Positions 16,064-25,287 are shown, counted from the stretch's first letter. The stretch is 37,604 bases of DNA from Sphingomonadales bacterium (GCA_011088215.1 JAALKD010000032.1:1-37604); one strand, 5' to 3'. Made by a program: numbers and translations. Notes: generated by a model from the sequence alone, not told the origin.

Positions 16064-16093
16064 ATAATAGTCGTGCTTCACCGGAAAAAACAA
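16064..16093 (-). promoter_or_regulatory. Candidate promoter of the divK-pleD operon
   Basis: On the minus strand TTGTTT (16093-16088) and TATTAT (16069-16064) are separated by 18 bp, about 50 bp before the divK start. The -10 box is good and the -35 box fair. No TTAA-N7-TTAA CtrA-type site was noticed in the spacer. Confidence 0.3.
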
Positions 16094-16229
16094 GCCTCGT
16101 CAAATAGTAAAACAGAATTTCCCTAACAAACAGTTGAGATTCGCACTTTTAGTTTCCTAGAACACAAGTTGTGATTAAGATACGGCTTGCTACTGCACAA
16201 CCCCCAGATGACATCAATACAAAGCCACT

Positions 16230-16505
16230 ATGTCTGATCAAAGATATGAAATTATCGCCTTAAGGGCGCTGGGTTACATCGTAAGCGAAGATGCGCTGCG
16301 CGACCGTTTTGTCGCCCTGACCGGCCTCGACCCTGACACGCTGCGGAAAAACCTGGACCAGCCCGGCACACTGGCCAGCATTTTGGAATTTCTGGTTTCG
16401 CATGAGCCCGATTTGATTGCAGCAGCCCAGGCACAGGACATCAGCCCGGACACAATGGTAAAGGCCTGGCGCGCCCTTGGCGGCGGCGCTGGTCTGGAAT
16501 TCTGA
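16230..16505 (+). CDS. DUF3572 family protein
   Basis: A 91-residue all-helical protein. The RYEIIALRALGYIVSEDALR opening, the LTGLDPDTLR segment and the MVKAWRALGGG end mark it as DUF3572, a short family found beside divK and dinB in alphaproteobacteria. Its role is not known. It has no signal peptide, membrane segment or cysteine. Conserved linkage suggests a housekeeping role with the following HAD and DinB genes. It ends 34 bp before the HAD start proposed here. Confidence 0.85.
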   Translation: MSDQRYEIIALRALGYIVSEDALRDRFVALTGLDPDTLRKNLDQPGTLASILEFLVSHEPDLIAAAQAQDISPDTMVKAWRALGGGAGLEF

Positions 16506-16539
16506 CAGAAGCGAAAACAAAAATGGTAACAAAAACCGA

Positions 16540-17181
16540 ATGACAAGCCTGGAACATGTCGCAGCCACCCTCAATCCAGGGCGGCCGCTGTTGATCGTGG
16601 ATGCCGATGAAGTGCTGCTGCGGTTTGTGGAACATCTGGAAACTTTTTTCCTGACCCAGGGGTTCGAGCTTCGCCTGACCAGTTTCCAACTTTCAGGCAA
16701 CATATACGATCAGAAAACAAACACTGTTGCCCCGCCCCAAATGGTGACTGAGCTGATTGGCTCGTTTTTCGATAAATGCGTCGACACTGTCCCCGCAGTT
16801 TACGGGGCAGCCAGCGCGCTGGAAAATTTGTCAGGACAATATGAAATTGTGGTGCTGACCAACGTGCCGCATGCGTATCGCGCTCGGCGCGAGGCAGCGC
16901 TCTGGGATATGGGTTTTAAATATCCGGTTTTGTCGAACGCCGGCGAAAAGGGTCCTGCTGTCAAAGCACTGAAGGCAATAACAAAGCACCACGCTGCCTT
17001 CGTCGACGACTTGCCCCCACAGCTGGCGTCGGTTGCAAACCACGCACCGGGCACCCATCTCGTCCATTTCGTCGCTGACCCAAGGCTAGCGGCATTGATA
17101 ACCAAGGCGCCGGACGCCCATGTACGAATCGATGACTGGGCAAAACTTCAGACCCACCTGGGACAAATAGGACAACAATGA
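16540..17181 (+). CDS. HAD superfamily hydrolase-like protein
   Basis: 213 residues from ATG 16540. A start at 16477 is open in frame but would overlap DUF3572 and add a sequence without family character. HAD motifs in order: LLIVDADEVLL (nucleophile Asp and D+2 Asp), VVLTNVP (motif II Thr), a Lys in GEKGPAVKA (motif III) and AAFVDDLPP (motif IV acidic pair). It should therefore be a competent phosphatase, substrate unknown. Its stop overlaps the dinB start (ATGA), implying coupled translation. Confidence 0.8.
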   Translation: MTSLEHVAATLNPGRPLLIVDADEVLLRFVEHLETFFLTQGFELRLTSFQLSGNIYDQKTNTVAPPQMVTELIGSFFDKCVDTVPAVYGAASALENLSGQYEIVVLTNVPHAYRARREAALWDMGFKYPVLSNAGEKGPAVKALKAITKHHAAFVDDLPPQLASVANHAPGTHLVHFVADPRLAALITKAPDAHVRIDDWAKLQTHLGQIGQQ

Positions 17182-18506
17182 CCGCGCCAGAAGACATTCT
17201 GCAACCCACTGTTTGCCGCGCATGTTTTCATCAGTTTAACCTGAAGGCCTGTACCAAACGACCCGCCTGCCCCAGTTGTGGCCGCAACCGTATCATTCAG
17301 CACCCCGAGCTATATGACCTTCATACGGCTCATATTGATTGTGATGCCTTTTATGCGGCAGTTGAAAAAAGAGACAACCCGGAACTGGCTACCATACCGG
17401 TTATCATTGGCGGCGAACACCGGGGCGTTGTCTCAACGGCCTGTTATATTGCTCGCATGAGCGGCGTGCGTTCGGCGATGCCCATGTTTAAGGCAAAAAA
17501 ATTATGCCCAGACGCAGTTGTCATCAGACCCCGAATGAAAGTTTACCAACAGGTTGGGCGGCAAGTTAAAGAAAAATACCATAAACTGACCCCGCTGGTG
17601 CAACCTCTCTCCATTGATGAAGCTTTTCTCGACCTTAAAGGTACCCAGCGCCTTCACGGCATGCCACCCGCAGTGTTGCTGGCACGGTTAACCGCCGAAA
17701 TTGAAGAGGAAATCGGCATCAGTGTCTCGGTTGGGCTGGCGCCCAACAAATTTTTGGCCAAATTGGCGTCTGACATGAACAAGCCACGCGGGTTTACTAT
17801 TATCGGCAAAGCCGACACGCTGGAAATACTGGCAGAACTGCCCATCACCCGCATATACGGCATTGGCGCCAAAACAGCGCAGAAGTTAAAAAAGGATGGT
17901 CTGACCCAAATTCGTCAGTTGCAGGATATGGAAGAAGGCCCGCTCATGCGCAAATACGGCGAGACAGGTCAGCGACTGTACCGCCTGTCACGTGGCATCG
18001 ACACACGGTCAGTAACCACCAGCTCAAAAGCCAAAAGCGTGTCCAGTGAGCGCACTCTGGCCCGCGACCTTGCAGACTTTACCGCGCTGGAGAATAAATT
18101 ATGGTCAATTTCAGACACCGTTGCAGCTGACCTGAAACGCAAACAACTTGCCGGGCTAACCGTAACGCTAAAACTGAAGACCAGTATGCACCGAATTATC
18201 ACGCGGTCACGCACGCTTGACGCTCCGACCCAGCTTGCAGAGATCATTTTTGAGACCAGTCGGGATATGTTGCGCCCACTGAGCGATGGCACGCCGTACC
18301 GCCTTATTGGTGTCGGCCTCAGCCATTTTAGGCCGCTAGTGGAGGCAGACCAGCCGGATTTGGTGGAACCCAAGCGTACCAAACGGGCCAATGTTGAACG
18401 CGCGATGGACCGATTGAAAGATCGGTTCGGCAAAACTACCATCAAAAAGGGCCGGTCGCTTGCGGGCAAACCACCAAAGGCCAAAAAACCGGCAAAAGAT
18501 GCCTGA
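17178..18506 (+). CDS. dinB: DinB, Y-family DNA polymerase IV with N-terminal zinc-binding motif
   Basis: 442 residues. The first 45 carry CRAC and CPSCG pairs 20 residues apart, a likely zinc knuckle absent from E. coli DinB but usual in alphaproteobacterial versions. The polymerase core follows: HIDCDAFYAAVEK and SIDEAFLD (metal-binding acids), YIARMSGVRSAMPMFKAKKL, VSVGLAPNKFLAKLASDMNKP, and the helix-hairpin-helix region ITRIYGIGAKTAQKL. The C-terminal little-finger domain ends in a lysine-rich tail rather than the E. coli QLxLxF clamp motif; I did not find a clear clamp motif. DinB performs translesion synthesis. No alphaproteobacterial LexA box (GTTC-N7-GTTC) was noticed. Confidence 0.95.
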   Translation: MTAPEDILQPTVCRACFHQFNLKACTKRPACPSCGRNRIIQHPELYDLHTAHIDCDAFYAAVEKRDNPELATIPVIIGGEHRGVVSTACYIARMSGVRSAMPMFKAKKLCPDAVVIRPRMKVYQQVGRQVKEKYHKLTPLVQPLSIDEAFLDLKGTQRLHGMPPAVLLARLTAEIEEEIGISVSVGLAPNKFLAKLASDMNKPRGFTIIGKADTLEILAELPITRIYGIGAKTAQKLKKDGLTQIRQLQDMEEGPLMRKYGETGQRLYRLSRGIDTRSVTTSSKAKSVSSERTLARDLADFTALENKLWSISDTVAADLKRKQLAGLTVTLKLKTSMHRIITRSRTLDAPTQLAEIIFETSRDMLRPLSDGTPYRLIGVGLSHFRPLVEADQPDLVEPKRTKRANVERAMDRLKDRFGKTTIKKGRSLAGKPPKAKKPAKDA

Positions 18507-18509
18507 CAG

Positions 18510-18530
18510 CTTATGCCGATCGGCAATAAG
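18510..18530. promoter_or_regulatory. Near-perfect palindrome between dinB and the GGDEF gene
   Basis: The core GCCGATCGGC (18515-18524) is an exact 10-bp palindrome; with one bulged A the flanks CTTA and TAAG extend it. It starts 4 bp after the dinB stop and lies about 105 bp before the GGDEF start. There is no T-run, so it is not a simple terminator. It could be an operator for the GGDEF gene or an RNA hairpin at the dinB 3' end. Confidence 0.35.
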
Positions 18531-18634
18531 TGCCGTGTTAGTTTCGGCAAAGGCGGCGGTAACTGCGGAAAAAAGCGTGGCACGCTAGTTGCTTAGGTAA
18601 AGACAACCAAAAGCAACAGTACCGGAGGCCCATT

Positions 18635-19339
18635 ATGATTGAGCAAGCAGTGAGTGCCAAAAGCAAACGCGCAGATATTAATCCCTATGTCAGCACCCTT
18701 GCTGGCAAATTAATGCGTACCGCAGCGGATGCCGAATTGAAGTTCGACAGCACCGGCTGGCAACTTATCACCGAAGTTCTAAGTTATGCCGCCGCCGCAG
18801 AGCAGCGAATGTCAGAACAGCAGGATCGCATTACTTTTCTCGAACAGCTTTCAGTGACCGACGAACTTACCGGCATTCCAAACCGGCGAGGATTGCGCTT
18901 GGCACTTGGCCAAACGCTGGCCGCCTCTGCGCGCCACCGCGAAACCGGAGTCCTGGGTTTTATTGATTTGGATGCCTTCAAGGAAATTAACGATATTCAC
19001 GGGCATCTAGCCGGAGATACAGTTCTACGGTTCATTGCAAAAAAGTTGAAATCCCATATTCGCCCCACTGACATGGTGGCAAGAATTGCGGGCGACGAGT
19101 TCGCTGTTGTTCTAACCCGGTGCGACGCCGATCAAGGTCATAAACGTATCAAAAAACTGCAGGAAGATGTCGACGGTAGCATCGTCAAATACGGCGACGT
19201 CGAGATTGAAGTGCATTGTTCGGTCGGTACTGCGGCTTTCGACGGCAAAAGCGACCCAGCGGATGTAATTGAAGATGCTGACCGCTCAATTTACCGCGAC
19301 AAACATCAGCGCCAGACCCACTTGGCCGAAAGTGCCTGA
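18635..19339 (+). CDS. GGDEF-domain protein, putative diguanylate cyclase
   Basis: 234 residues. Residues 1-75 are helical with no recognised sensor domain. The GGDEF domain runs from VTDELTGIPNRRGLRLAL to the end and has LGFIDLDAFKEIND (first metal Asp). The active loop is IAGDEFAVVL, with Ala for the first Gly, a variant found in some active cyclases. An RPTD inhibitory site lies five residues before it. The end is DRSIYRDKHQ. It is probably cytoplasmic. A ribosome site CCGGAGG is at 18622-18628. With pleD broken, this is the only unbroken GGDEF gene in the window. A strong terminator follows, so the gene is likely a single unit. Confidence 0.88.
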   Translation: MIEQAVSAKSKRADINPYVSTLAGKLMRTAADAELKFDSTGWQLITEVLSYAAAAEQRMSEQQDRITFLEQLSVTDELTGIPNRRGLRLALGQTLAASARHRETGVLGFIDLDAFKEINDIHGHLAGDTVLRFIAKKLKSHIRPTDMVARIAGDEFAVVLTRCDADQGHKRIKKLQEDVDGSIVKYGDVEIEVHCSVGTAAFDGKSDPADVIEDADRSIYRDKHQRQTHLAESA

Positions 19340-19381
19340 CACCGAACCTCCCACCCCTGTTTTGAGTTGTACCTAGTAAAG

Positions 19382-19405
19382 AAAGAGGCTTTGTGCCTCT
19401 TTTTT
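19382..19405 (+). terminator. Rho-independent terminator after the GGDEF gene
   Basis: AAAGAGGC and GCCTCTTT form an 8-bp stem with a TTTGT loop, followed by further T residues. It lies 43 bp after the GGDEF stop and separates this gene from the RidA operon. A longer in-frame start for RidA inside this hairpin was rejected. Confidence 0.88.
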
Positions 19406-19464
19406 ATTGCCCGGCGCACAGATATAGCCGACACTGGTTGTACATTATAAAATCAAGGGTGCCT

Positions 19465-19935
19465 ATGTCTGCTGAAACTGTTGAAAACCGCCTTCAAAAG
19501 CTGCAAATCGATCTGCCTGCACCAGCTGCGCCGGTAGCTAATTATGTACCTTTTGTCAGAACTGGAAATTTGATCAGTATATCCGGACAGATACCCATCA
19601 AAGGCGGGGAGCTGGCCTTTACTGGCGTTGTCGGCAAGGATGTTTCAGTTGAAGATGCCTGCAAAGCTGCACGACTCTGTGCTACCAACTTGATCGCCCA
19701 GATGAAAGCAGCCTGCGACGGCGACCTGGAACGCGTGGTTCGCGTGGTGAAGTTGGGCGGATTCGTCAACGGTGTGGATGGTTTTGGCCAACAACCTGTT
19801 GTTATTAATGCCGCCAGCGATCTTATGGTCGATGTTTTCGGTGACAAAGGGCGACATAGCCGCTCGGCAGTCGGAGTGAATGGTTTACCTATGGGGGTCC
19901 CTGTTGAAATAGATGCTTTGGTGGAGATCGCATAA
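19465..19935 (+). CDS. RidA/YjgF family protein
   Basis: 156 residues from ATG 19465. This is the longer COG0251 form common in alphaproteobacteria. It shows VRTGNLISISGQIPIKGGEL, the DACKAARLCATNLIAQMKA helix, VVKLGGFVN and GRHSRSAVGVNGLPMGVPVE, which includes the conserved Arg of the active cleft. RidA proteins hydrolyse reactive enamine/imine intermediates made by PLP enzymes; the longer forms are less well studied and may not share that activity. It begins an apparent operon: the phosphodiesterase gene starts 3 bp after its stop. Confidence 0.88.
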   Translation: MSAETVENRLQKLQIDLPAPAAPVANYVPFVRTGNLISISGQIPIKGGELAFTGVVGKDVSVEDACKAARLCATNLIAQMKAACDGDLERVVRVVKLGGFVNGVDGFGQQPVVINAASDLMVDVFGDKGRHSRSAVGVNGLPMGVPVEIDALVEIA

Positions 19936-19938
19936 CCC

Positions 19939-20700
19939 ATGGGCCAAATTGATAAAGACACTGGCAACCGGAATTTTACCTGGCTGACAGAATATGACAT
20001 CGCGCACCGCGGTTTGCATAGCGAAGGAACACTCGAAGAAGAAAACACCGTTTCTGCAGTTCGAGCAGCGGTTGACGCTGGCTACGCAGTGGAAATTGAC
20101 GTCCAGGCAACCGTTGACGGTATTATTATAGTGTTCCACGATCAGACGTTAGACCGAATGACCGATGGCACCGGACAAGTTGGCAAACTGGGCTATGCCC
20201 AAGTTCAAAAATATTTGGTCGGCAACTCAGGCGAGCCGGCACCCAGCCTACCCGACGTGATGGAAGCTATTGATTCCGAACGCCCCCTGTTCATCGAGAT
20301 CAAATCGAGCAAAAAAACTGATATCCAGCAGCTTTGCGCTGGTGTACGCCACTGTTTCGAAGGCTATGGCGGTGACATAGCGGTGATGAGTTTTGACCCG
20401 CGCATCCTGACCTGGTTCAAGGCTTATATGCCCAGATACGCCCGCGGGATGGTTGTTGGACGCGAATTCTTACTCAACTGGCGTAACCGAACCGCCCTGA
20501 CTTTTTGGTTAAGACGCACCAAGCCGGATTTTATTGCGTGCGATGTAAACCTGTTACCTAACGGATTGTGTGCGCGTTGGCGTAAAAGTGGCAAACCCCT
20601 GCTTACCTGGACAGTTAAAGACAAGAAACTGGAAACTATTGCGCGCCAACACGCCGATGCTCTTATATTTGAGCGCCCGGCTGTTGTTGGTCCGGGCTGA
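19939..20700 (+). CDS. Glycerophosphodiester phosphodiesterase family protein (GlpQ/UgpQ-like)
   Basis: 253 residues without a signal peptide, so a cytoplasmic UgpQ-like enzyme is more likely than periplasmic GlpQ. GDPD motifs are present: IAHRGLHS with the first catalytic His, EENTVSAVRAAVDAG, VEIDVQATVDG (metal acids), IIVFHDQTLDRMTDGTG with the second His, and PLFIEIKSS. The family cleaves glycerophosphodiesters into glycerol 3-phosphate and an alcohol. It is 3 bp downstream of the RidA gene and 32 bp upstream of the FemAB-like gene; this trio is a recurrent alphaproteobacterial cluster (from memory). Confidence 0.9.
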   Translation: MGQIDKDTGNRNFTWLTEYDIAHRGLHSEGTLEEENTVSAVRAAVDAGYAVEIDVQATVDGIIIVFHDQTLDRMTDGTGQVGKLGYAQVQKYLVGNSGEPAPSLPDVMEAIDSERPLFIEIKSSKKTDIQQLCAGVRHCFEGYGGDIAVMSFDPRILTWFKAYMPRYARGMVVGREFLLNWRNRTALTFWLRRTKPDFIACDVNLLPNGLCARWRKSGKPLLTWTVKDKKLETIARQHADALIFERPAVVGPG

Positions 20701-20732
20701 GCGTTCTTGCAGACGATTTACCGGAGTGGCCT

Positions 20733-21905
20733 GTGCAACAACAGCCGCTGACAATTTCTTTTATCCAGTCGCTGGACGATATCAGACCATCAGACTGGAA
20801 CGATTGCGCAGGGACTAACAACCCCTTTATTTCACATGAGTTTTTGTCGGCGCTTGAACATTCAAGCAGCGTGGGAGGTGATTCAGGTTGGGTACCCTAT
20901 CATATGCTTGTACAAGCAGGCGCAACGGGCAACGCTCAGACAATCAAGGCATGCATGCCGCTGTATCTGAAAAACCATTCATACGGCGAATATGTCTTTG
21001 ATCACGGCTGGGCCGATGCCTTTGAGCGCGCCGGCGGTCACTATTATCCAAAATTACAAACCAGCGTGCCCTTCACCCCTGCGACCGGGCCGCGTTTTCT
21101 GGTTCATCCGTCCAATATTCCCGAAGAAACAGAGCTGCTTAAGTCTGCATTGGCTGACGGAGTGGTTCAAATCACCGAAAAAATGGGACTATCATCTGCC
21201 CATATTACCTTCCTGACGACTGAGGAAGCGGCGATTGCGCAGGCAAGCAACTTTCTTGTGCGCCACGACCAGCAATTCCACTGGCACAATGACAATTACA
21301 GCAGTTTCGATCATTTCTTGAACCAATTATCTTCAAGGAAACGTAAACAAATCCGCAAGGAACGCAAAATTGTCGCCGACAGCGACATCCATATCGAAAC
21401 ACTCACTGGCGACGACCTCACCGAGAACCACTGGGACGCTTTTTTTCAGTTCTACACGGATACAGGCGCGCGCAAGTGGGGGCAGCCCTATCTGACCCGC
21501 GAGTTTTTCAGCGAGGTTAGCCGCACCATGAAAGACCGCATTGTTTTATTCATGTGCACGAGAAACGGAATCCAAATCGCCGCTGCGCTGAATTTTCTGG
21601 GTGCAGACACAATATATGGCCGCCAGTGGGGCTGTATCGAGGACCACCCCTGCCTACATTTTGAGGCCTGTTACTACCGCGCCATCGACTATGCAATCGA
21701 ACATGGCCTGAAAACCGTTGAGGCAGGCGCACAAGGCCCCCACAAATTGGCGCGCGGTTACCAGCCGGTTAAAACCACTAGCGTGCACTATATCGCCAAT
21801 CCATCATTCAGAGAGGCCGTTGAACGTTTCCTGGAGGATGAACGACGCGGTGTCAGTGCGGAAATCGATTACCTTGCTAGCAAGACACCGTTCAAAAAGG
21901 CTTGA
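20733..21905 (+). CDS. FemAB-like GNAT protein (PF04339-type)
   Basis: 390 residues from GTG 20733, with CGGAG at 20722-20726. It begins with ISFIQSLDDIRPSDWND and NPFISHEFLSALE, then has ACMPLYLKNHSYGEYVFDHGWADA, the basic stretch SSRKRKQIRKERK, and EAGAQGPHKLARGY near the end. These match the family named for peptidoglycan biosynthesis/recognition, related to Fem aminoacyl transferases. The acceptor substrate is unknown. The TGA stop at 21903-21905 abuts the stop of the convergent GNAT gene without a spacer. Confidence 0.82.
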   Translation: MQQQPLTISFIQSLDDIRPSDWNDCAGTNNPFISHEFLSALEHSSSVGGDSGWVPYHMLVQAGATGNAQTIKACMPLYLKNHSYGEYVFDHGWADAFERAGGHYYPKLQTSVPFTPATGPRFLVHPSNIPEETELLKSALADGVVQITEKMGLSSAHITFLTTEEAAIAQASNFLVRHDQQFHWHNDNYSSFDHFLNQLSSRKRKQIRKERKIVADSDIHIETLTGDDLTENHWDAFFQFYTDTGARKWGQPYLTREFFSEVSRTMKDRIVLFMCTRNGIQIAAALNFLGADTIYGRQWGCIEDHPCLHFEACYYRAIDYAIEHGLKTVEAGAQGPHKLARGYQPVKTTSVHYIANPSFREAVERFLEDERRGVSAEIDYLASKTPFKKA

Positions 21906-22451
21906 TCAGCACAAAATGGAGTCAACTTGGCCAATCCGGTAAAAAACATGCGGCCGCATGGGGTGGCCTTCCGGTAGAGCTGGGTGTTCAAAATCGCCTG
22001 CTGCGTCGCGCTTCATACCGATCTTTTCCATCACCCGCATGGACGGCGCGTTGCCTTCGGCGGTGAAAGAAACCACTTCATCCAGACCCAGCTTGGAGAA
22101 GGCAAACAACAAACAGGCACGCGCGCCTTCCGGTGCTAAACCCTTTCCCCAAAACCGTTTATCGAGGCGCCAACCAATCTCAACCGCTGGAGAACAAGGC
22201 AGATTAGGCGGTGTGTTCTCAATACCGATAAAACCGATAAAATCACCGCCTTCAAGCAGTTCCGCCGCCCAAAAACCAAAGCCATGGTCATTAATATGAG
22301 CCTCTAATCGGTCAGCGGTGGCATCACTTTCTGCTCGGCTCCTAGTATTTTCGAAATAACGCATGACATCACGGTCAGCGTTAAGCGCCGCGAACGGTTC
22401 CCGGTCAGCTGGCTGCCATTGCCGCAAAAGAATCCGTTCCGTAGTTAACAT
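21906..22451 (-). CDS. GNAT family N-acetyltransferase (RimJ/RimL-like)
   Basis: 181 residues. The opening TERILLRQWQPADREPFAALN and the core EIGWRLDKRFWGKGLAPEGA (acetyl-CoA loop), then FTAEGNAPSMRVMEKIGM, are typical of the RimJ/RimL branch (Acetyltransf_3). The substrate is not predictable. Its start lies 2 bp after the clpA stop, so it is probably the last gene of a clpS-clpA-GNAT transcript. Its stop abuts the stop of the convergent FemAB-like gene. Confidence 0.88.
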   Translation of the reverse strand: MLTTERILLRQWQPADREPFAALNADRDVMRYFENTRSRAESDATADRLEAHINDHGFGFWAAELLEGGDFIGFIGIENTPPNLPCSPAVEIGWRLDKRFWGKGLAPEGARACLLFAFSKLGLDEVVSFTAEGNAPSMRVMEKIGMKRDAAGDFEHPALPEGHPMRPHVFYRIGQVDSILC

Positions 22452-22453
22452 CG

Positions 22454-24844
22454 CTATTTAACAGGTACTTTTGGTTTGGAATTGGCGCTGCCACCGCCCT
22501 TTTTCTTGCCCGACGCTGGAACCGCTGCCGCCGTCTTTTTCCTCTGCTTACGTGTTGATTTGGGTGCATGCGGCAAGATCTCAAACGTCAGTTCCTTGTC
22601 CTTGAGTTTGACAATCACTTCACCGCCTTTGGCTAACTGGCCAAACAGCAACTCATCCGCCAGCGGTGTCTTGATTTTTTCCTGTATCACTCGCTCCAGT
22701 GGCCGTGCGCCGTAATGTCGGTCATAGCCCTTATCAGCGAGCCACTCTTTCGCGGGCTCTTCCAGCGTGATCTCCACGCCGCGATCAGCCAGTTGAAGTT
22801 CCAGTTGTAGAATAAACTTCTCAACCACCATCGCCACCACTTCGGGTGGCAGGAAGTTGAAATTGATGGTCGAATCCAACCGGTTGCGGAACTCGGGGCT
22901 GAACATTTGCTTGATCGCCTCGTCGCTGGCACCGTCGTTTGTTTCTCGGCCAAAACCAATTGCTGACTTGGAGAGGTCTTTTGCCCCGGCATTGGTGGTC
23001 ATGATCAAAATTACATTGCGGAAATCGATCTTCTTGCCGTTGTGGTCGGTCAGCGTGCCGTTGTCCATTACTTGCAACAAAACATTGAACAAATCCGGAT
23101 GGGCTTTCTCGATCTCGTCCAACAGCAAAACACAGTGCGGGTGCTGATCTACTGCATCAGTAAGCAAGCCGCCTTGGTCAAAACCGACGTAGCCCGGCGG
23201 CGCACCGATAAGCCGCGAAATCGAATGGCGTTCCATATATTCCGACATATCAAAACGGTGCAGCTCAACACCCAGCAGCGCCGACAATTGGCGCGCGACT
23301 TCGGTTTTACCCACACCGGTAGGACCGGCAAACAAGTAGGAACCAATAGGTTTATTGGGTTGGCGCAGGCCCGCACGCGACAGTTTTATGGAAGCGGTTA
23401 GCGCTTCAATCGCGGTATCTTGACCAAACACAACGCGCTTCAGGTCGTCCTGCAGGGTAAACATCACCCGGCTTTCATCGCGGGTAACTGTTTTGGGAGG
23501 AATGCGGGCAATCTTGGCAACAACCGCTTCAATATCCTTGACGCTAATGGTTTTCTTACGCTTGGACGGCGGCAGCAACATCTGCGCTGCGCCGCTTTCA
23601 TCGATTACATCGATGGCCTTGTCAGGTAGCTTGCGGTCTGTGATATAGCGGTCCGCCAACTCCACCGCCGTTTTAATTGCATCCAGCGTATAACGCACAT
23701 TGTGGTGGTCTTCGAAATAAGGTTTCAGCCCTTTCAGAATTTTAACGGTATCATCGACGCTAGGCTCATTGATGTCGATTTTCTGGAATCGCCGCAGCAA
23801 AGCGCGGTCTTTCTCAAAATGGCTTCTGAATTCCTTGTAGGTGGTCGAACCCATGCACCTGATAGTGCCACTTGCAAGCGCAGGTTTTAGCAGGTTGGAA
23901 GCATCCATGGCGCCACCAGACGTGGCGCCGGCGCCGATAACCGTATGAATTTCATCAATAAATAGAACCGCACCATCAATAGCTTCCAGTTCAGTAACAA
24001 CCGCTTTCAGCCGCTCTTCAAAGTCACCGCGGTAGCGTGTACCCGCCAATAGCGCGCCCATATCCAACGAATAAATCGTTGATTCCGACAGCACTTCGGG
24101 CACATCATTTTCGGTAATTCGACGCGCAAGTCCTTCGGCGATGGCGGTTTTGCCAACGCCCGGGTCTCCCACCAGTAGCGGATTATTTTTCGACCGGCGG
24201 CACAGAATTTGAACCGCACGTTCCAGCTCCAACGCCCGACCAATCAAGGGATCGATTTTGCCGCTTTTTGCTTTTTCGTTCAGGTTAACGCAGTAGTTTT
24301 TCAAGGCACTGTTCTTGGCCTCGCCGCCTGACCCTTCACCGCCTTCTGTGCCGACAGTTTCTTCCTCGGCCCCATGCACATGCCTATTTTCACCCAATTC
24401 TGGCACTTTGGCGATACCATGCGAGATGTAGCTAACCGCGTCGAGGCGGGTCATATCCTGGCTTTGCAGGAAATAAACCGCATGGCTCTCGCGCTCTGAG
24501 AACAACGCCACCAGCAGGTTTGCGCCAGTCATTTCTTCGCGGCCAGATGATTGAACATGCAGCAACGCGCGCTGAACAACACGCTGAAAACCCGCAGTCG
24601 GTGTCGCCTCCACCCCATCGGTTTGTATTGCAAGGCCGTCCATTTCGCCATCCAGATAATCGGTCACCTGTTTGCGCAATATAATCAGGTCAACATCGCA
24701 GGCTTTCAATACCGCGATGGCATCCGGATCTTCCAGCAAAGACAAAAGCAAATGTTCCAGCGTTGCATATTCGTGGCTGCGGCTGTTGGCTTCACCGAGT
24801 GCACGGTGCAGTGTTTCTTCCAGGTGGGGCGAAAAACTTGGCAA
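22454..24844 (-). CDS. clpA: ClpA, ATP-binding subunit of the ClpAP protease
   Basis: 796 residues from a TTG start at 24844 with AAGGAC seven bases upstream; the protein start [20 protein letters not shown] matches other ClpA proteins and supports TTG. The N-domain is followed by AAA+ domain 1 ([22 protein letters not shown]) and domain 2 ([26 protein letters not shown]). The IGF loop in [10 protein letters not shown] docks on ClpP. The C-terminus is an extended Lys/Gly/Pro-rich tail of about 35 residues beyond the usual end. ClpA unfolds substrates, including N-degron proteins passed on by ClpS, which is encoded just upstream. Confidence 0.97.
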   Translation of the reverse strand: MPSFSPHLEETLHRALGEANSRSHEYATLEHLLLSLLEDPDAIAVLKACDVDLIILRKQVTDYLDGEMDGLAIQTDGVEATPTAGFQRVVQRALLHVQSSGREEMTGANLLVALFSERESHAVYFLQSQDMTRLDAVSYISHGIAKVPELGENRHVHGAEEETVGTEGGEGSGGEAKNSALKNYCVNLNEKAKSGKIDPLIGRALELERAVQILCRRSKNNPLLVGDPGVGKTAIAEGLARRITENDVPEVLSESTIYSLDMGALLAGTRYRGDFEERLKAVVTELEAIDGAVLFIDEIHTVIGAGATSGGAMDASNLLKPALASGTIRCMGSTTYKEFRSHFEKDRALLRRFQKIDINEPSVDDTVKILKGLKPYFEDHHNVRYTLDAIKTAVELADRYITDRKLPDKAIDVIDESGAAQMLLPPSKRKKTISVKDIEAVVAKIARIPPKTVTRDESRVMFTLQDDLKRVVFGQDTAIEALTASIKLSRAGLRQPNKPIGSYLFAGPTGVGKTEVARQLSALLGVELHRFDMSEYMERHSISRLIGAPPGYVGFDQGGLLTDAVDQHPHCVLLLDEIEKAHPDLFNVLLQVMDNGTLTDHNGKKIDFRNVILIMTTNAGAKDLSKSAIGFGRETNDGASDEAIKQMFSPEFRNRLDSTINFNFLPPEVVAMVVEKFILQLELQLADRGVEITLEEPAKEWLADKGYDRHYGARPLERVIQEKIKTPLADELLFGQLAKGGEVIVKLKDKELTFEILPHAPKSTRKQRKKTAAAVPASGKKKGGGSANSKPKVPVK

Positions 24845-24872
24845 TTTATGTCCTTTTTTTCATCAAACTCAT

Positions 24873-24900
24873 TACAAATACAACGGTACAAATACAACGG
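24873..24900. repeat. 14-bp tandem repeat (two copies) between clpS and clpA
   Basis: TACAAATACAACGG occurs twice in direct contact (24873-24886 and 24887-24900) in the 113-bp clpS-clpA spacer, about 30 bp before the clpA TTG. Copies are identical. It may be a replication slippage product or a small control element in the leader of clpA. Confidence 0.85.
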
Positions 24901-24957
24901 TCGACTGGTTATTGTTGCATCAAACAGAGCAGCAACGAAGCGTCTTACATTGTCTGC

Positions 24958-25287
24958 TCAGTCTTTCTCCAACGTGCATTGAAGTGGGTGGTCATGCTGT
25001 TTGGCCAGCGACATCACCTGATTAACCTTGGTTTCGGCGACTTCGTATGTGAAGACACCGCAAACGCCGACACCCTTTTGGTGCACATGCAACATAACTT
25101 CCGTTGCCTGCTCCATGGTCATGCGGAAATAGCGCTGCAAGACATGCACAACAAATTCCATCGGTGTGAAGTCATCATTTAATAACAAGACTTTATACAT
25201 CGACGGTTTCTTTGTTCGCGTGTCTGGCCGCGTGAGGATGCCGGTTCCCGTGCCACCGCCATCATCATCTTTGTCTTTATCGGACAT
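24958..25287 (-). CDS. clpS: ClpS, ATP-dependent Clp protease adaptor
   Basis: 109 residues from the second of two adjacent ATG codons; GGAG lies 5 bp before it, the better spacing. Upstream in-frame codons give no family similarity and are rejected. The core has [18 protein letters not shown] (N-degron pocket with NDD and TPMEFV), [17 protein letters not shown] and [12 protein letters not shown]. The N-terminal tail is acidic and glycine-rich. ClpS delivers proteins with Phe, Leu, Trp or Tyr at the N-terminus to ClpA. Placement upstream of clpA is usual. Confidence 0.96.
   Translation of the reverse strand: MSDKDKDDDGGGTGTGILTRPDTRTKKPSMYKVLLLNDDFTPMEFVVHVLQRYFRMTMEQATEVMLHVHQKGVGVCGVFTYEVAETKVNQVMSLAKQHDHPLQCTLEKD

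Noticed and set aside
19393..19464. Longer N-terminus for the RidA gene
   Set aside because: It would start inside the terminator hairpin of the preceding gene; ATG 19465 matches the family start.
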